Origin: an uncultured Mycoplasmatota bacterium
GTDB lineage: Bacteria > Bacillota_I > Bacilli_A > RF39 > UBA660
Direction of reading: 5' to 3'
Assembly: GCA_946498375.1 (NCBI GenBank)
Contig: CAMMOI010000010.1
Location: 1-32,823 of the forward strand
Length of the DNA: 32,823 nucleotides
Position 1 is the first letter of the stretch; the number at the start of each line of letters is the position of its first letter. A model generated the notes under the pieces. The model saw nothing but the letters and a program-made list of their open reading frames with translations. It did not search any database and was not told where the DNA came from. Shown here piece by piece: positions 22,895-31,445 of the stretch. A program made the translations under genes and the position numbers.

Positions 22895-23923
22895 TTATTT
22901 TTTATAAAAATATATATTATCATAATTATCTGTTAAGCGATGATTTTCATTTAAATCAATTCTATGGACATGTCTTCTAAATACAGGATTATAATCAATA
23001 TAAAATCCCAATATTCCAACATCTTCTTTTTTTAACTTATTTTTCCATAATACATAAGGTAAAATTAGTTGATCGCGTAAAACATTAGATTTAAAAAATT
23101 CTTCATACCAACTATTTAATATTTTTATTGCTATTTTATTATTTAAATCACAAGCAATAATTCCCGCTTCAAATAATCCGTAATGTTTTGGAAAATTTTC
23201 TTTTTTATATTTAGAATTTAATAATTTAATTGCTTCAGTATTACCTAATCCCTGAATTAAACAAGCATTAATCTCTTCGTATACATCTACTCTACTATGA
23301 TGAGAATGAATAGCCAGGCCACTTTTATTTTTAATTTGAGCTAAACATTTTCTAACATCTGATATTATTTGAATACTTCCATCAACATATAATGAATAAT
23401 CATAATTTTTAAAAAATTCTGAAGGATGCATCTTTATATATCTATTTATTAAAACCGGATTATTTTTACATTTCTTTTTTATCTCATCATCTATTGATTG
23501 ATACTGCCATCCCTTTTTATTTTGCTTTAAATTTTCATTATCACTAAATACTACATAATCTATTTGGGGTACTTTAATTGCAGGTTTTCTTAAAATATCA
23601 TAGTTTCCTATAATACATGTATAAACAACAATTTTCTTATTATTAATTATCGTATTATAACTTAAATTTGAACTATAATTAAAATTATTTTTATTTTGGT
23701 TTTTAAAACTTATAAGCTTACTAAATCTTAATAATATTTCTTTATACAAGCGATAATACCGATGCTGTTTAAATAAATCAAATAACATTTTTTTAGAAAT
23801 ATATCTGCTTACATCTTTAATATTATAAAGATTTTTATAGTCTTGATTTATTTTTTCAATTGCCAAAAAATAATCCTCATGAAGCAAAATATTTTTTTTA
23901 CTTAAATTTTCTTTTGATACCAT
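22895..23923 (-). CDS. DUF616 (TOD1/MUCI70-type) glycosyltransferase
   Basis: This 342-residue protein has a DUF616 domain at about 95-325. It includes IVVYTCIIGNYD, DYVVFSDNEN, INRYIKMHPSEFF, SLYVDGSIQI (acidic metal-binding strand), HYGLFEAGIIA and RDQLILPYVL. Plant members of the family (TOD1, MUCI70) are Golgi glycosyltransferases. Bacterial ones occur in surface-glycan loci. The 95-residue N-terminus is basic and helical. It is a paralogue of the N-terminal part of the 26211-27692 protein, including a 33-base identical stretch (23408-23440 and 27237-27269). The ATG at 23923 lies inside the 3' end of the epimerase gene (22-base overlap). It is last in the exporter unit. Confidence 0.85.
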   Translation of the reverse strand: MVSKENLSKKNILLHEDYFLAIEKINQDYKNLYNIKDVSRYISKKMLFDLFKQHRYYRLYKEILLRFSKLISFKNQNKNNFNYSSNLSYNTIINNKKIVVYTCIIGNYDILRKPAIKVPQIDYVVFSDNENLKQNKKGWQYQSIDDEIKKKCKNNPVLINRYIKMHPSEFFKNYDYSLYVDGSIQIISDVRKCLAQIKNKSGLAIHSHHSRVDVYEEINACLIQGLGNTEAIKLLNSKYKKENFPKHYGLFEAGIIACDLNNKIAIKILNSWYEEFFKSNVLRDQLILPYVLWKNKLKKEDVGILGFYIDYNPVFRRHVHRIDLNENHRLTDNYDNIYFYKK

Positions 23924-24876
23924 TTTATTGTAAATTCCAAACCATCATCTAAATTATAATTAGGATTATAACCGAGCAATTTTTTAGCTTTAGTAATACA
24001 CGCCTTACTATCTTTTATGTCCCCTTTTCTTATTGGGCCATAGCTTGGCTTAACTTGACTTTTTAAAATTAAAGCAATTTTAGAAAATAATGAATTTATA
24101 GCAATTGAATCTCCACATGCGATATTAAAAACTTCTCCAGTAGCACTGCTAGGAGCCAGCATAGCTTTTAAATTAGCTTGAACAACATTTTTAACATATG
24201 TAAAATCCCTTGACTGTGTTCCATCACCATTAATAATTATTTTTTTGTTTTCTAATAAATTTTTTATAAATACAGGAATAACGGCACTATATTTTGAGTT
24301 GCAATCTTGTCTTGGACCAAAAACATTAAAATAACGTAAACCAATAGTTTCTAAATCATATAAGTTATTATATAATCTTCCATATTCCTCAACCGTCTTT
24401 TTTGTTAAAGCATAAGGAGATAAAACCGATCCGACCTTATTTTCTATTTTTAATAAATTTTTATCATCACCATAAACAGAAGAACTTGAAGCATAAACGA
24501 ATCTCTTTACCTTATTTAAAGCTGCTGCTTGTAGCATATTTAACGATCCCATAATATTTATTTTTTCATAATCAAGAGGTAATTTAATACTTTTGGGCAC
24601 ACTCCCCCATGCAGCTTGATGAGAAACATAATCAACATTTAAACAAGCATTAATGCATGTATTTAAATCACAAATATCTCCTACTATTAATTCAAAGTTT
24701 TTTTTATTTAATAAATGTTCTATATTCTCTTTTTTTCCAGTAGAAAAATTATCTAAACAACGAACTTTATAACCCATATTTACTAATTCCTCACAAATAT
24801 GAGATCCGATAAAACCAGCTCCTCCAGTTATTAAAAACACTGAATTTTTAGCAAATTTATAATCATTATTCGGCAT
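23902..24876 (-). CDS. NAD-dependent UDP-sugar epimerase (TviC/WbpP-like)
   Basis: This extended SDR of 324 residues reads LITGGAGFIGSHICEELV for NAD binding, DNFSTGKKENI, HQAAWGSVPKS, then ASSSSVYGDD and the catalytic Tyr-x3-Lys in YALTKKTVEEYG. RYFNVFGPRQDCNSKYSAVI and GDGTQSRDFTYV follow. These are marks of UDP-GlcNAc(A) 4-epimerases such as TviC and WbpP. The start is the ATG at 24876, seven bases after GGAGG, not the ATG at 24906, which lies in the preceding gene. The gap to the dehydrogenase stop is one base. The dehydrogenase-epimerase pair suggests UDP-GalNAc-uronate as the product. Confidence 0.92.
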   Translation of the reverse strand: MPNNDYKFAKNSVFLITGGAGFIGSHICEELVNMGYKVRCLDNFSTGKKENIEHLLNKKNFELIVGDICDLNTCINACLNVDYVSHQAAWGSVPKSIKLPLDYEKINIMGSLNMLQAAALNKVKRFVYASSSSVYGDDKNLLKIENKVGSVLSPYALTKKTVEEYGRLYNNLYDLETIGLRYFNVFGPRQDCNSKYSAVIPVFIKNLLENKKIIINGDGTQSRDFTYVKNVVQANLKAMLAPSSATGEVFNIACGDSIAINSLFSKIALILKSQVKPSYGPIRKGDIKDSKACITKAKKLLGYNPNYNLDDGLEFTIKWYQKKI

Positions 24877-24877
24877 A

Positions 24878-26206
24878 TTATAACCTCCAAAAAATGTATT
24901 CTTCATTAAAATCTTCCTTATTTAATATTCCTTTAATATCAAATAAAAGCTTTTTAGAATTCTTTGAATTAAACATTGCTTTAATTTCTAAAACAGATAA
25001 TTTTTTAAACTCATCATGACCCACAGCAATAATTAAAGCATCTAAATTATTCAAATCATTTGATGAGACAAAATTAATATTATTATTATTTGAAAAATTA
25101 TTTAAATCAGCAATAGGATCATAAACTATCGGATTTAAACTATACTCTTTTAATTCTTTTATAATATCAATCACTTTAGTATTACGAATATCAGGGCAGT
25201 TTTCTTTAAAAGTAAAACCTAATATAGCTACTTTTGCATAAGATACATCTAAATCATACATCAACAATTTTTTAATAACATTTTGAGCAATATATTTACC
25301 CATATCATCATTAATTTTACGACCAGATAGTATTATTTGAGAGTGATAGCCTAGTTCTTCAGCTTTATAAGTTAAATAATAAGGATCAACGCCAATACAA
25401 TGACCCCCAACCAATCCTGGATAAAAATTTAAAAAATTCCACTTGGTTTGAGATGCCTTTAACACTTCTAAAGTATCAATATTCATTTTAGAAAAAATAA
25501 TTGATAATTCATTCATAAAAGCAATATTAATATCTCTTTGACAATTTTCGATTATCTTAGCTGCTTCAGCTATTTTAATACCACTTGCTCTATAAATTCC
25601 AGCTGTGATTATTTGCTTATAAATATATTCAATTATATCTAAAGCCACATCATCACATCCAGATACTACTTTTACTATATTTTCTAAACGATGAATTTTA
25701 TCTCCTGGATTGATTCTTTCGGGGGAATATCCTATTTTAAAATCACCCCCGCATTTTAGATGACTAACATTTTCTAATATAGGTAAACATATATCCTGAG
25801 TAACCCCTGGGTATACTGTGCTTTCATAAACAATAATAGATCCTTTACTCATATTATTAGCTACAGTTTTAGTTGCATTTTCCACTAAAGAAAGATCGGG
25901 TGTTTTATCTTTGTTTAAAGGCGTTGGCACTGCTATAATAAAAAATTTAGCTTCTTTTAATTTATTAGAATCACTTGTGAATAAAATAGAGCTATTTTTT
26001 AATTCCTCGTTAAATGTTTTAGTATAATCTTTACCTGCTTTATAATCTTGAATTTTACTTTTATTATAATCATAACCTATAACTTTGAATTTCTTGGCAA
26101 AAGCTAAAGCCAAAGGAAGTCCAACATACCCTAATCCAATAACTGCAATTGAATTTTTTTTACTAATAATATCATTTAATATATTTTCTTTCTCCCATAA
26201 AATCAT
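24878..26206 (-). CDS. UDP-N-acetylhexosamine C6 dehydrogenase (TviB/WbpO-like)
   Basis: This 442-residue nucleotide-sugar dehydrogenase has all three domains. SIAVIGLGYVGLPLALAF at 19-36 is the NAD site, followed by AVPTPLNKDKTPDLS and YESTVYPGVTQ. The central domain has GYSPERINPGDK and EAAKIIENCQRDINIAF. The catalytic cysteine is Cys270 in VGGHCIGVDPYYL. The C-terminal domain is CPDIRNTKVIDI. These variants match the TviB/WbpO group acting on UDP-GlcNAc or UDP-GalNAc rather than UDP-glucose dehydrogenases. It yields UDP-HexNAc-uronate for the exported glycan. SD AGGAG lies seven bases before the ATG; it starts four bases after the GT fusion gene. Confidence 0.93.
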   Translation of the reverse strand: MILWEKENILNDIISKKNSIAVIGLGYVGLPLALAFAKKFKVIGYDYNKSKIQDYKAGKDYTKTFNEELKNSSILFTSDSNKLKEAKFFIIAVPTPLNKDKTPDLSLVENATKTVANNMSKGSIIVYESTVYPGVTQDICLPILENVSHLKCGGDFKIGYSPERINPGDKIHRLENIVKVVSGCDDVALDIIEYIYKQIITAGIYRASGIKIAEAAKIIENCQRDINIAFMNELSIIFSKMNIDTLEVLKASQTKWNFLNFYPGLVGGHCIGVDPYYLTYKAEELGYHSQIILSGRKINDDMGKYIAQNVIKKLLMYDLDVSYAKVAILGFTFKENCPDIRNTKVIDIIKELKEYSLNPIVYDPIADLNNFSNNNNINFVSSNDLNNLDALIIAVGHDEFKKLSVLEIKAMFNSKNSKKLLFDIKGILNKEDFNEEYIFWRL

Positions 26207-26210
26207 TATC

Positions 26211-27692
26211 TTACTCCTTTTTTGTTATTATATTAATTATAATTGATGTATCTATTCCATATTTAGAATTAATAACTTCAAAATTTTTAATAGTAAATTC
26301 CTTTTCCTTAAATAATTGCTTAGAATTATCATCTAATCCTAAAGCTATAATCTGTGCTCTAGAATTAGATAATTTATTCTTTAATAAACTAACTATATTT
26401 TTATTTAATTTAACACTAGATAAAACAATATAATCAAACCTAATTTTTTTATTTAAATCATCTAGTTTATCTATATCTTTCATATAAGCCTTATTATGTT
26501 TTGCTTTTTGTAATTTATATTTTAAGACCTTAAAATCACTAATACATAGAACATTTTTTTGATCATTAAACACTTCACTTTTAGCTTTCAGATAATAAAA
26601 TAAAGCTCTTTCATTAGCAAAAGTATTACAAACAGGACATATTTTACCGTCTTTAAATACTCTTAATCTACTCTGGCAAATAGGACATTTAAATTTCAGG
26701 CCAAAATAATCAATACGCCTTTTTACTTTTCTAAATATACTGTATTTATTTATACCTTTAACAGTACGTAAGTTTTTTTTAGCAAATACACTATGATCAT
26801 AAATACGAAATTTAGGATTTAAGGCAATATTTCTTCCTAATAGACCTACATCATCACAAGTTAAATTGTTTTTAAATAAAATATAAGTAAAACTTAATTG
26901 ATCGCGCAGTGTATTACTTTCTAAAAATTCTAAATACCATTTATTTAGTAAATGTGTCGACTGCTTATTTTTTAAATCGCTAGCAATTATTGTTGCTTCA
27001 AACAATCCAAAATGTTCGGGTATTTTTTCTTGTCTGTATTTTTTTACAAGAGCTTTAATAGCTTCTTTATTTCCCTTATGTGATCGCAAGCAAGCATGAG
27101 CCTCTATATAAATATCATCTCTAGTGCGATGCTCATGCATTGCTAGACCTGTTTTATCATTAATTAAATTAAAACAACCTGCAATATCAGAAATTATGTG
27201 GACATTACCATCAACATACAAAGCATAATCATAATCTTTAAAAAATTCTGAAGGATGCATCTTTATATAGCGATTTACTAAAGTAAAATTATTTTTACAC
27301 TTATTTAATACGTAATTAGGAATTTTTTGATATTGCCATATTTTACTATTTTCAGTTATATTTTCATTATCACTAAAAACTATATAATCAGTATTTTCAG
27401 TTAGAAGTATGGGATCTAATAAAGCATCGTAATCATTTAAAATGCATGTATAAACTACTATTTTTCCTTTTCTTTTTTTAGAAAATGAAGGATTTATTTT
27501 ATATTTTCTAAAATGAGATTTTTTAAATATCGAATCATAAAACAACCAGTATATTCCTCTAAAATCTCGATTAATTATCATTTTTTTTATTCTTTGTTTA
27601 TGACGATATTTTTTTAATACATCTGAATAATATAACTTTAAATATTCTAAATTAAGTTCTTCTATTGCTTTAATAAACTCCTCTTTTTTCAT
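26211..27692 (-). CDS. DUF616 glycosyltransferase fused to a zinc ribbon and methyltransferase-like tail
   Basis: Residues 76-300 are a DUF616 glycosyltransferase (IVVYTCILNDYDA, ALYVDGNVHI, HFGLFEATIIA, RDQLSFTYIL), paralogous to the 22895-23923 protein. Residues 334-362 are a zinc ribbon, C336-PI-C339 and C352-PV-C355, followed by ERALFYYLKAK. This ribbon-plus-helix pattern normally heads a SAM methyltransferase found in glycan loci. The remaining 120 residues have Rossmann-like strands (NVLCISD, FDYIVLSSV, AQIIALG), but I see no GxGxG SAM loop, so methyltransferase activity is doubtful. The fusion is continuous, without a stop or internal start. SD GTGGTGAAGT. It lies 18 bases after the ABC ATPase gene. 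Confidence 0.85.
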   Translation of the reverse strand: MKKEEFIKAIEELNLEYLKLYYSDVLKKYRHKQRIKKMIINRDFRGIYWLFYDSIFKKSHFRKYKINPSFSKKRKGKIVVYTCILNDYDALLDPILLTENTDYIVFSDNENITENSKIWQYQKIPNYVLNKCKNNFTLVNRYIKMHPSEFFKDYDYALYVDGNVHIISDIAGCFNLINDKTGLAMHEHRTRDDIYIEAHACLRSHKGNKEAIKALVKKYRQEKIPEHFGLFEATIIASDLKNKQSTHLLNKWYLEFLESNTLRDQLSFTYILFKNNLTCDDVGLLGRNIALNPKFRIYDHSVFAKKNLRTVKGINKYSIFRKVKRRIDYFGLKFKCPICQSRLRVFKDGKICPVCNTFANERALFYYLKAKSEVFNDQKNVLCISDFKVLKYKLQKAKHNKAYMKDIDKLDDLNKKIRFDYIVLSSVKLNKNIVSLLKNKLSNSRAQIIALGLDDNSKQLFKEKEFTIKNFEVINSKYGIDTSIIINIITKKE

Positions 27693-27710
27693 ACTTCACC
27701 ACTTCTATAC

Positions 27711-28436
27711 TTACTTTTTTAAGTTTTTCATAAACTTTATATAGTCTTTTGTTACTTCATTAACATCTCCATCTTTTATAATTTTGCCTTGATCAATCCA
27801 GATAACTCTATTACATAATTCTAAAATTGTAGAAATACTATGAGATACAATAATAATTGTCTTATTATCATTATTAATTAAATCCATTATTTTTTGATAA
27901 CTTTTTTCTTTAAAATGAATATCCCCTACACTTAAAACCTCATCTATCAAAATAATATCTTTTTCTAAAAACGCAGCAATAGCAAAAGATAATTTAGAAT
28001 ACATACCAGATGAATAAGTACTAACCGGTTTATAAATAAAATCATCTAATTCACTAAAATCAATTATATCATCTAATTTTTCATCAATATAAGTTTTGTC
28101 ATATCCCAGTAACATACCTGATAAATAAATATTTTCATAACCAGTTAAGTTATTATCAAAACCAATTCCTAAAGAGAGCAAACCAACTTTATTTCCAAAA
28201 AGTTTAACCTCTCCACTATCGGGTTCAAAAACACCTGCTATTACATTTAATAATGTTGATTTACCACTACCATTTTGACCAATTATACCTACTACTTCAC
28301 CTTTTGAAACATTAAAAGAAATATTATCTAAAGCTTGAAAAACTTCCTTTTTACCAAATTTAAAACCTAATCTTTGTTTTTTATTAATTAATGTGTAATA
28401 TTTTAAAGACACATTATTTACTTCTATTGCCTTCAT
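27711..28436 (-). CDS. ABC polysaccharide exporter ATP-binding protein (Wzt/TagH-like, short form)
   Basis: This 241-residue ATPase has Walker A GQNGSGKS at 53-60, the signature YSSGMYSKL at 141-149, Walker [10 protein letters not shown] and the switch His199 in IIVSHS. The N-terminal extension before the ATPase core ([10 protein letters not shown]...[12 protein letters not shown]) is typical of the ABC-2 polysaccharide/teichoic acid exporter group. The C-terminal carbohydrate-binding domain of long Wzt proteins is absent, so the chain end is probably not recognised by this subunit. The start overlaps the permease stop as TAATG, implying coupled synthesis of the two subunits. Confidence 0.93.
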   Translation of the reverse strand: MKAIEVNNVSLKYYTLINKKQRLGFKFGKKEVFQALDNISFNVSKGEVVGIIGQNGSGKSTLLNVIAGVFEPDSGEVKLFGNKVGLLSLGIGFDNNLTGYENIYLSGMLLGYDKTYIDEKLDDIIDFSELDDFIYKPVSTYSSGMYSKLSFAIAAFLEKDIILIDEVLSVGDIHFKEKSYQKIMDLINNDNKTIIIVSHSISTILELCNRVIWIDQGKIIKDGDVNEVTKDYIKFMKNLKK

Positions 28437-29218
28437 TACATCACCTTAACATATGTATTTTCATGTTTTTTAATTAATTTTAATCCCACAATACCTAAAA
28501 TTATACTAATAATAAAATAAATACTTAAAATTAATAAATTAGGAGTATGATTATACATAATACACTCTCTACTAGCATCAATTAAAAATGCTACAGGATT
28601 AAAATTTAAAATTAAAAAAGCAAAATTAGAAGGAAGACTTTTAGGAATAGAATAAAATACTCCAGAAAAATAAAAAATAAATTTAAGTAATAAATCAACA
28701 ATATTTTTTAAATCCCTTATATAAACTCCAAAATGCATTAAAATTAATCCAGCACTAAAAGTAAAACAATATAATACTAATAATATTGGAATAAAATATA
28801 AGATTTTTAATGTAATATGTACTTTAAATATAAATAATAAAACAAACACTAAAAAGATAGATATGAAAGTTTGAAACAATAATGTTAAAGTTTTTACAAT
28901 TAATAAATTATATTTAGGAATATAAATTTTTCGAATAATATTTTTATTATCAACAATGGTTTTTACACTAGAATTTAAAACGCGACTAAAATAGTTCCAA
29001 ATAGTTAGTCCAATAAAAACAAATACAGGAAAATTTGGTTCGCTTTTTTTAAAAACTATTGTTACGATAAATATATATATTAACATATAAATTAAAGGAT
29101 TTAATACCCACCATAAGGCATTTAAATAAGAGTTAGAGACTTCACTTTTGAGTTTACACTTAGCACTATATAATATATAGTTTTTATATTTAAAAACAGA
29201 TTTAAAAAAATCAATCAT
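28436..29218 (-). CDS. ABC polysaccharide exporter permease (Wzm/TagG-like)
   Basis: This 260-residue ABC-2 permease has six predicted membrane helices. The N-terminal [20 protein letters not shown] with the following [17 protein letters not shown] is the conserved elbow helix and first membrane segment of Wzm/Tag[36 protein letters not shown] and [14 protein letters not shown] are further family blocks. With the ATPase it would flip a lipid-linked glycan across the membrane. It starts two bases after the stop of a 17-codon ORF that carries the strong SD of the unit. Confidence 0.93.
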   Translation of the reverse strand: MIDFFKSVFKYKNYILYSAKCKLKSEVSNSYLNALWWVLNPLIYMLIYIFIVTIVFKKSEPNFPVFVFIGLTIWNYFSRVLNSSVKTIVDNKNIIRKIYIPKYNLLIVKTLTLLFQTFISIFLVFVLLFIFKVHITLKILYFIPILLVLYCFTFSAGLILMHFGVYIRDLKNIVDLLLKFIFYFSGVFYSIPKSLPSNFAFLILNFNPVAFLIDASRECIMYNHTPNLLILSIYFIISIILGIVGLKLIKKHENTYVKVM

Positions 29219-29220
29219 AA

Positions 29221-29274
29221 TTAAAAAATATTTTCTCTAACTTTATTTACTAACCCTATTTTATAATTTTTCAT
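29221..29274 (-). CDS. 17-residue ORF leading the exporter unit
   Basis: On the minus strand GGAGGATAAAG is followed by ATG at 29274 and the frame MKNYKIGLVNKVRENIF, which stops with TAA two bases before the permease ATG. The permease itself has no SD, so its translation probably depends on ribosomes ending here. The promoter at 29309-29337 lies just upstream. It could be a leader peptide that couples translation, or the 5' remnant of a lost gene. Confidence 0.45.
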   Translation of the reverse strand: MKNYKIGLVNKVRENIF

Positions 29275-29308
29275 CTTTATCCTCCATCAATAAAAAAATC
29301 CTATTAAA

Positions 29309-29337
29309 ATTATAAGTTATTTTCTAATATTTAGCAA
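29309..29337 (-). promoter_or_regulatory. Sigma-A-type promoter of the exporter unit
   Basis: On the minus strand TTGCTA (29337-29332), a 17-base spacer and TATAAT (29314-29309). The predicted start is near 29302, about 20 bases before the GGAGG of the 17-codon ORF. It would drive the unit down to 22895. Confidence 0.65.
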
Positions 29338-29406
29338 CAATAGCTTAATTTATGATTAAATGTTTAAGTTTTTATTTTTTCTAAATTATGATATTATTTT
29401 AAAGTA

Positions 29407-30630
29407 ATGGATGTGATAATCTTGCTTAAAAAAATTAACTTTTATTATCTATTTAGTGTTATTTTAATATTATTTTTTTTATCAATATTACATACTTATG
29501 ATTTTATTGTTTTATATAATTATTCCCATTGGATGTATGTACTAGCTGGTATTGGTCTAATTATTGCTATAATTAATTATAAAAAAAGAAAATTTTGTAA
29601 ATGTGATTTGTATCTTCTAATTATGTTTATTTTTGCTTTAATTTCGACTATATTCTCAGCAAGCGTTCAAACAAGTTTATATGGATTTCAAGGACGCAAT
29701 GAAGGCTTATTAACCTTTGTATCGTATTATATTTTCTTTATTATTGCATCTTTTTTAGATAAAAAAGATAAAATTAAAATATTATATTTAATTTTAATTA
29801 TCGGTTCGTTACATGTTTTCTATGGATTACTACAAATACTTGGAATTTGTAATACTGTAATTGATGGAACTCATTATGCTGCTGGATTTTTACGTAATTC
29901 TGTATTTTATGGCACTTTAATGGTAATATGTTTTACTTTATCTCTTTGCTTATTTTTATTTAAAAATCAAAAAAGATTTATTATATTTTTAATTATATTT
30001 ACTCTTGGTGTTATATCATCAGTATCAATGGGAGCTATATTATCAGCTTTTATTAGTTTTATAATTATTATTGCTTATTTAATAAAAAAGAAAAAAATTA
30101 AAACCAAAAAAGTAATAATAACGCTATTATGCTTTATTATATTTGCTTTAATTATTAATTTAATTCTTAAAAATAGATTATTTAGAGATATTTTTAAATT
30201 TCTAGATGAATTAAAAAATATTTTAGCTGGTAATATGGCCTTAGAATATGGCTCAGAAAGACTATTTATTTGGCAAAATACTTTAAAAAGAATACCATAT
30301 TATTTATTACATGGCGTTGGTATTGATTGCTTTATTTATGCCTTTGATGGTAATTTATTACTTCCCCTAACCCATAAATTTGTTGATAAAGCTCATAATG
30401 AATATTTACAAACTTTATTAACTCAAGGTATCTTTGGCTTTATAAGTTATATACTTTTTATTGTTTGTATATTTAAAAATAATTTAAAACAAGAAAAACC
30501 AATTCTTTTATTTGTTATCATTAGTTATTTAATTCAGGCTACATTTAATATTAGTGTTATTAATGTTGCTTATATATTTTATATAATTTTAGGATTATCC
30601 TATGATAGAAACTTAAGTAAAAAAATATAG
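29407..30630 (+). CDS. O-antigen ligase/polymerase (Wzy/WaaL)-like membrane protein
   Basis: This protein of about 407 residues has ten or more hydrophobic segments. FQGRNEGLLTFVSYYIFF and GFLRNSVFYGTLMVI have the shape of Wzy_C/WaaL-family proteins. The large periplasmic loop at about 250-320 contains ERLFIWQNTLKRIPYYLLHGVG and HKFVDKAHNEYLQTLL, with the conserved Arg and His of the ligase/polymerase active site. It would polymerise or attach the exported glycan on the outer face. The start is uncertain. ATG at 29407 has no SD, whereas TTG at 29422 is preceded by GGATGTGA. It is transcribed away from the exporter unit. Confidence 0.85.
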   Translation: MDVIILLKKINFYYLFSVILILFFLSILHTYDFIVLYNYSHWMYVLAGIGLIIAIINYKKRKFCKCDLYLLIMFIFALISTIFSASVQTSLYGFQGRNEGLLTFVSYYIFFIIASFLDKKDKIKILYLILIIGSLHVFYGLLQILGICNTVIDGTHYAAGFLRNSVFYGTLMVICFTLSLCLFLFKNQKRFIIFLIIFTLGVISSVSMGAILSAFISFIIIIAYLIKKKKIKTKKVIITLLCFIIFALIINLILKNRLFRDIFKFLDELKNILAGNMALEYGSERLFIWQNTLKRIPYYLLHGVGIDCFIYAFDGNLLLPLTHKFVDKAHNEYLQTLLTQGIFGFISYILFIVCIFKNNLKQEKPILLFVIISYLIQATFNISVINVAYIFYIILGLSYDRNLSKKI

Positions 30631-30653
30631 ACATTATCTCTGTCCATATTTTT
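30621..30653. terminator. Bidirectional terminator between the Wzy-like and zinc-ribbon genes
   Basis: AAAAATAT-A-GACA (30621-30633) pairs with TGTC-C-ATATTTTT (30641-30653) with one A-C mismatch and a seven-base loop. The U-runs face both ways. It contains the stop of the plus-strand gene and touches the stop of the minus-strand gene. Confidence 0.8.
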
Positions 30654-31338
30654 AATTAACAACATTATTATCAGAATTTCGATAAACAGTTATCGAAAAT
30701 ATATTATTATTCCAACTAATTTCAATAATATTATATGACTCTACTTCAGAGGAAGATATTGATGATAAGATAGTTTTTCCACTAGCTGTAGATGGATTAA
30801 AATCTGTTAACAACTCATATGAATTGTTTTGAATTAAATAGCCAACATATTTAGTAAGCTCATTAGCTAAATTATTTGATTCTTCAAAATTATAAGTTTT
30901 ATATAAAACTTTATTTTCATAATTATAATCGATACTCTTAACTTTACGATCACCAACAACATATTTAACAGAAGGAATAGAATCTCCCCAAATCGAATAG
31001 TTATTAGAATTATTAGCAATAGCTACTAAAAGTATTTTTGCCATAAAATAAACAAATATTACTATTAAAATTAAGACAATTAATGACTTTATTAAACTAA
31101 AAATTGGTCCTAAAATACTTCTTCTATAAGCCTTTTCATTTAAAGAATAAGTCTTTCTTGTTACTCTTGGCTGTCTTTGAGATCTCGGCTTTATACTATT
31201 ATTTTTTTTAAGATGCCTTTTTTTCTTCTGCAAAGCATCTTTTTCTTTATAAAGATCACTATCTGTAAGCGGTGCTCCACAAAACTTACAAAACTTAGCC
31301 CCAAAATCATTTTCACTATTGCATCTTGGACATAACAT
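30652..31338 (-). CDS. Zinc-ribbon membrane protein of unknown function
   Basis: This 228-residue protein begins with a zinc ribbon, C3-x2-C6 and C17-x2-C20 (FCKFCGAPL), followed by a very basic segment to about residue 70, one membrane helix at about 80-108 (ILGPIFSLIKSLIVLILIVI) and an extracytoplasmic domain of about 115 residues, probably beta-rich (SVKYVVGDRKV, VLYKTYNFEESN, IIEISWNNNIFSITVYR). Such ribbon-helix-exterior proteins are common in Bacillota and have no assigned role. SD GGAG lies about ten bases before the ATG. It is next to, and downstream of, the prepilin gene but separated by a terminator at 31404-31426. Confidence 0.8.
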   Translation of the reverse strand: MLCPRCNSENDFGAKFCKFCGAPLTDSDLYKEKDALQKKKRHLKKNNSIKPRSQRQPRVTRKTYSLNEKAYRRSILGPIFSLIKSLIVLILIVIFVYFMAKILLVAIANNSNNYSIWGDSIPSVKYVVGDRKVKSIDYNYENKVLYKTYNFEESNNLANELTKYVGYLIQNNSYELLTDFNPSTASGKTILSSISSSEVESYNIIEISWNNNIFSITVYRNSDNNVVN

Positions 31339-31403
31339 TTAAACCACTCCTATTATTATTCTTCGTATTTATATTATATCATTTTTTAGTTAAATAAAAC
31401 ATC

Positions 31404-31426
31404 AAAAAAGCAAGCTTGACACTTGC
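31404..31426 (-). terminator. Rho-independent terminator after the prepilin gene
   Basis: On the minus strand GCAAG pairs with CTTGC around TGTCAAG and is followed by TTTTTT. It is 20 bases beyond the stop at 31446. Confidence 0.75.
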
Positions 31427-31445
31427 ATTTTGTTAATTAATCAGT

